From Pezicula radicicola (lineage: Eukaryota; Ascomycota; Leotiomycetes; Helotiales; Dermateaceae), in assembly GCA_003008705.1 (NCBI GenBank), contig PDUO01000001.1:1357694-1421693 (forward strand): a stretch of 64,000 nucleotides of DNA, read 5' to 3'. Position 1 is the first letter of the stretch. The number at the start of each line of letters is the position of its first letter. A model generated the notes under the pieces. The model was not told the origin of the DNA and ran no database searches. It saw only the letters and a list, made by a program, of their open reading frames with translations. A program made the translations under genes and the position numbers. Positions 59,522 through 64,000 of this stretch are shown piece by piece.

Positions 59522-61167
59522 CATAATCAGAATTGCGTAAGAAAAAGAAAAGGAGTAAAGATGATGGATGACAATGACAGTGCGAAACAAAAAGACGTAG
59601 AGAAGACAAGGCAGGCCAGAAAAGTTGAAGGCATTGGGATCTGTGGTTGGCTCGATACAACTGTTCTTTTGTACGCCATAATGCAAATACTCGTACAGAC
59701 CATTCATTAGATTACACAGTGCCGGTAATGGTCTGACGCAGGGAGGTTATGCCGCCCTCTTTGTCAAAAAGGAAAGTGCGCCAATGAGGCCGTAGGCCGC
59801 AGCATAGTGCTGGCGTCGATAGGTAACGTCGACGATCATTTCCATGGACTATCTCGTGGCGAAGGGACTGACGAGCGGTGCAACGGTGTACTACACTCTG
59901 AAGCAATTCGGGACTATCCGAATCTTCATATATTTATTGTTCTGTGTCCGTGTCCCGAGGGGTGTGAGAGGTGAGGAGGCAGTAAAAAGAAGGCCGAGCG
60001 AACAACTCAAGAAATGAAGTTGTCGTCGCCCCTACTTCTATATATACGAGTTTCATCTACATGAAGGCGACCATCTCAGAGACAAATGGTAAGCGACGGT
60101 AAGTCGAGACGAGGGAGTGATGTGATGAAGTGTGATTACGTTAGAATTGAAGAGAGTTGTTGTCGTCGGGAGAAGTCGAAGTTCAGATGACTCCCTTTGG
60201 ATTTTCATGCCTGTCCAGACGCCGTAAAGACCCGCGAGCCTTCTATAGAAAGACGTCTTCTAGGCGTCAGCTGCCTGGGCCCACAAGGCTGACTGAATTG
60301 CTGAAAGGCTGAAGAAGCGGCACCCCAAACAAATGTGGGCAGATTCTGTATTGTATGTAAAAGAGTTGTTCGAGTTACTCAATAGGTATCCTATCCGGTA
60401 ATTCACAATCTGGGTGTCGACTGCCTGTCTACTACCACCTTCTTGCTCGGAGGTTCACCCGTACCTTTCGTACAAAATGCAAAGTAAGGGCTAAGTTGAT
60501 GTACTGTACTCGTATCAAATAGCGAATGCGTATCCAAATGCCGCTTTACCAACAACAAAAGCCAGCTTAGAATTCCAGACCTCAGGATTCGTTCCTTTAC
60601 GTTCCTACGTCATCCCTCTTGACCACTTTTCCTGTGCCACCACATTATCAAGCACATTGATCACTAAGAGACCTTAGAGTAGGAAAAGACTAAGAAAAGA
60701 CCAAGACAAGACCAAGAAAAGCAAAGCGCTTATTGTGAGATGAATCTCCGGCGTCTTCGAGCTTCAATCCCGTACATCTCCGCTTATGAGTCTTTTCAAA
60801 CCCCGAATAACGACCTCCTGTTGTCGCCGATTTCATTTGAACTCAGTTCTCCGAGGTAGGCGCAAACTGTAATTTGAACGGTGGGCTTTGGTAGTAGTTT
60901 CCTTTGCTGGCTGCGGCCATTCGGATTCAGCTTACGCTCCGGATTCTCATATAAAGAAGGCGTGAATCTTGTCAGCCTCTTCCTCTCTCAGGCATTCACT
61001 CTTCTTGCTATCAAAGATAACAAGACAAACAAGCAACCAACCAACCAACCATTTGCTAGTGGCAACAGTAAAGCTACACAAATCATTCTCAACCTGCTTA
61101 CCTACTTTACACAATCCTCTTACTTCTTATCTCCCTTACCCCACCATCAACCATCAGACTCAATCCA
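59522..61167. promoter_or_regulatory. Divergent intergenic region (1.6 kb) upstream of the GT4 and AOX genes
   Basis: A TATAAAG word at about 60950-60956 lies roughly 215 bases before the alternative oxidase start and could be its TATA box. Open frames 60881-61322 overlap its leader and are not called. No other element recognised. Confidence 0.4.
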
Positions 61168-62395
61168 ATGTACGCTGCTCCAAGGGTAGTATCAAGCAAG
61201 CTACCGCTTGCTTCACAAACAGCTGCACACCTCTCCAAGGCTGTAGCTGCACACTACACCTCCGCAACATGCACAGCAACACTACTGCGTATCCCATCCC
61301 AAGTACCACAATCCCGACGTAACTTCTCATCAACATCAAGAACGCGACTTAGGGATTACTTCCCAGAAGCAGAACATACCCATGGAATCCGCAAGACAGA
61401 AGCAGCATGGCCACATCCACCGTACGCATAGGTTTTCCCAAGCATAGCATAGCTAATACCGATATCTGACTTACACTGAATACAGATACCCCGAAGAAGC
61501 TCTGAAACAGAAAATCTACTTCGCTCACCGACAACCACGAGATTTCTCAGACCGAGTCGCCCTCTTCATGGTGCGCATGCTCCGCTGGGGAACTGATCTA
61601 GCAACAGGCTACAAGCACGACGTAGCATCCCCCAAGAAAGCCGGAGATGCGAACGCAGTATCAGAGACAAAACCATACCAGATGAGCGAAAAGAAATGGC
61701 TAATCCGATTCATCTTTCTTGAATCTGTGGCCGGTGTACCAGGCATGGTAGCAGGTATGCTTAGACATCTGCATAGTCTGCGGAGGATGAAGCGAGACAA
61801 TGGTTGGATCGAGACATTGCTGGAAGAAGCGTATAACGAACGCATGCATCTTTTAACCTTCCTTAAGATGGCAGAGCCGGGTTGGTTCATGCGCTTCATG
61901 ATCCTCGGCGCACAAGGCGTTTTCTTCAACGGCATGTTCCTCAGCTATCTAGTCTCTCCACGAACCTGCCATCGTTTCGTCGGTTATCTCGAAGAAGAAG
62001 CCGTCCTCACCTACACGCTCGCCATCCAAGATATCGAAGCCGGTCAGTTACCGAAATGGTCGGATCCCGACTTCAGAGTCCCTGATCTGGCTGTCAACTA
62101 TTGGAAGATGCCTGAAGGAAGTAGGACAATGAGGGATCTTCTCTTGTATATCCGTGCCGATGAAGCAAAGCATAGGTATGTACCTCTTCTGTCCCTCTCC
62201 CCTTTTCTCCAGATTAGAACCAGAAAACTAACATAACTCACAAATAGGGAGGTAAACCACACCCTCGGAAACCTCAAGCAAAAAGAAGATCCAAACCCCT
62301 TCGTCTCATCCTACAAAGACGACTCAAAACCTCACCCCACGAAAGGAATTGAACACATCAAGCCCACAGGCTGGGAAAGAGAAGAAGTGATCTAA
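61168..62395 (+). CDS. aox: Mitochondrial alternative oxidase
   Basis: Cyanide-resistant ubiquinol oxidase of the inner mitochondrial membrane; it bypasses complexes III and IV. Exons 61168-61421, 61486-62175 and 62248-62395 (363 residues, phases closed). The first ~60 residues are a presequence rich in Arg, Ser and Ala ([13 protein letters not shown]). The four di-iron motifs are complete: LESVAG (Glu164), NERMH (Glu203, His206), LEEEAV (about 254-256) and ADEAKHR (Glu311, His314). The last of these is split by intron 2 inside the Arg codon. The matrix C-terminal tail ends GWEREEVI. Such genes are usually induced when the cytochrome chain is blocked. Confidence 0.95.
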
Positions 62396-63607
62396 AAGAA
62401 AAAGAAAAACAAAACAGCAGATAATTCTCTTTCCTCATTTTGAACCTAGAAATTTAGTAAAGAAATGACGTTTGGGCTTTGGGCGTTTTTGAGGTATTTT
62501 CGAGGCGTTTGAGATGGGTGATGGAAAGAAAAGTCTAAGGTTTGGTGTGTTGTTAACATACGATGATCATGGGTCGATCGATCGATTAGGCGCAAATTTC
62601 TCTCCACTCTCGTACATGATGATACCACTAGTTTTAGAACTTCTTCTTTCCCTATTTGATTTGGTGTTTTTTTGTAAGGACAAAGTAACAACGTTAGGGG
62701 ACTCTCTGCCCACTTTACTTGCTTTCTTTAGGAGAAATAAATATCTCCGTACTCTAGACCTAGCATACAAAACTAAGCGTTCTTGTTTTATTCGTTTACA
62801 GTACTACATAGATCAGACAATGTCAATGAGAGGAGAGAGGAGATAATTCTAGTAATTAGAACTTTAAAGTAACCTAGATTACAGTACTAGAATATTAGAA
62901 TTAATAAAGACCAACTAAAAGAACAGTACATATCCTATCTTTTTTTTTTTCACTTTACTTTAAACCTCATACCTAGCTAGCTAGGTAGGTATATAATACT
63001 CCTCTCTCCTCTCTTCTCTCCTCTTATTCTATAAAGAGCAAACCGAGAAAAAGAAAAGGAAAAAAGATAATAGAATAGAAATATATTCTATCTTTACCTA
63101 TATGTAAGTACTTTATCTTAATTTATCTTAGGTATTTATCTTAGGGTACCGTTTACGGAGTATGTAACCGCTCTTTGTCCTTATATACTACTAACTGTAA
63201 CTAGGATATCTAGTTCTTGAAGCTAGATGGCTAACTATTTAAACTAATATCAAGAGACTATCTAAATACTAATAAGAAAGTAACTTAAGACAGGCCTATT
63301 CTTACAAGAAGCACAAGGACAACGCATTTAACAGAACAAAAGGGATACAACAAGAAAAGGAACGAAAATATGTACGCTACATCTACAAGCTCAATGGCAT
63401 CATATGAATTAAATTAGGTACTGTTGTGTTTCTTGTACTATACAACACGGGTACTTCCCCCATGCTCGGAAGTTATCCATTTTCCCATCCAAGTCTTACA
63501 ACGCCGCTTTGCCATGCATATAAACAAACACATCCCTCGGACCCCCTTCCAATGTTAATTGGCCTAATTTGTCATCTCATCTCATCTCATCTCGTCTCCC
63601 TACTTCC
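62396..63607. other. AT-rich spacer with simple repeats
   Basis: About 1.2 kb between two 3' ends. It has CTAGCTAGGTAGGT words at 62975-62992, CTCT-rich runs at 63000-63030 and a TCATC pentanucleotide run at 63572-63598. No gene supported. Confidence 0.5.
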
Positions 63608-64000
63608 TTACTGGGCGTAGCTAAGCATCTCCTTCAATCCATTCGAATCCTCTTTCTTACTCTTCCACATCGACTTCTTCTGCTCTCGCTGCTTCTTCAT
63701 CTCCGCCCATCCTTCTTCATCTTCGTCATCAGAAACATTCGTCTTCTTGACCACCTTTATGGTTGACGCAGCGGCCTTGTTGTCCCATCCCTGCAGAGCA
63801 CCAGACATGGTCGAGGCTCTAGATTTGTTGTCTGGGATAGGGAGATGAGAGACAGGTCTGTATCTACCTGGCAGTCCGATATTGCTTCGTTCCGATGGTG
63901 CAATAGATGGTGCATAACCCAATCCTTGAGGGTGTCCTGAGGGTGGGAAAAGTGGTCCACCTCCATTCAGAGTCCATGGAGCTGAGCTAGGGCCTAACAT
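63608..64000 (-). CDS. C-terminal part of an unidentified protein (runs off the right edge)
   Basis: The frame is open from the window edge to the stop at 63608 (130 residues). It is Pro/Ser/Gly-rich at first (WTLNGGGPLFPPSG, YAPSIAPSERSN), then acidic and basic, and ends with VSDDEDEEGWAEMKKQREQ followed by a Lys/Ser-rich tail. No catalytic motif or membrane segment is visible. The last codon in the window reads ATG on this strand, but it is more likely an internal Met. I do not recognise the family. Confidence 0.6.
   Translation of the reverse strand: MLGPSSAPWTLNGGGPLFPPSGHPQGLGYAPSIAPSERSNIGLPGRYRPVSHLPIPDNKSRASTMSGALQGWDNKAAASTIKVVKKTNVSDDEDEEGWAEMKKQREQKKSMWKSKKEDSNGLKEMLSYAQ

Noticed and set aside
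60881..61322. Two overlapping plus-strand frames before the alternative oxidase
   Set aside because: They lie in the leader and out of frame with the oxidase presequence; no family.

Overview
This is a window of nuclear DNA from a filamentous ascomycete (Pezizomycotina). Genes are dense but separated by AT-rich spacers. Most carry one to eight short introns of about 50-70 bases with GT...AG ends, and the gene families (NACHT-type NLR, HET, DUF6594, spherulin-4, DUF2417, DUF3074, Git3-type GPCR, LaeA-like methyltransferase) are typical of this group. Leotiomycetes is my best guess for the class, but this is an impression. I rebuilt the exon structures by hand; for nearly every gene the intron phases close on one uninterrupted frame, which is the main support for the models.

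Bases 1-22,500 look accessory. An NLR of the fungal NACHT type runs off the left edge (minus strand) and stands head to head with an AAA+ ATPase. A phenol-hydroxylase-like flavoprotein monooxygenase follows, then a short repeat-like patch. Next is a divergent pair made of a dihydropyrimidinase/hydantoinase and an M20-type N-carbamoyl amidohydrolase; these should act in sequence to open a cyclic ureide and release CO2 and ammonia. Three GATA-type sites lie between them. A spherulin-4-like protein, a HET-family relic and long gene-poor spacers complete this part.

Bases 22,500-40,000 are mainly core: a tiny GPI-anchored wall protein, UMP kinase (ura6), eIF3m, a four-TM protein resembling a hyphal-fusion factor, lumazine synthase (RIB4), a DUF3074 START-like protein, GAR formyltransferase (ADE8) and THOC5. 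A decayed DUF6594 gene and a retropepsin-like relic interrupt this block at 27,160-30,020.

Bases 40,500-64,000 hold two tandem BTB paralogues, a DUF2417 membrane hydrolase, PP2A methylesterase (PPE1), a LaeA-like methyltransferase next to an aldo-keto reductase, a seven-TM receptor with a coding minisatellite, a bacterial-looking GT4 glycosyltransferase, alternative oxidase, and the C-terminal end of an unidentified protein at the right edge. I saw no tRNA, rRNA or CRISPR, but I could not run a covariance search.
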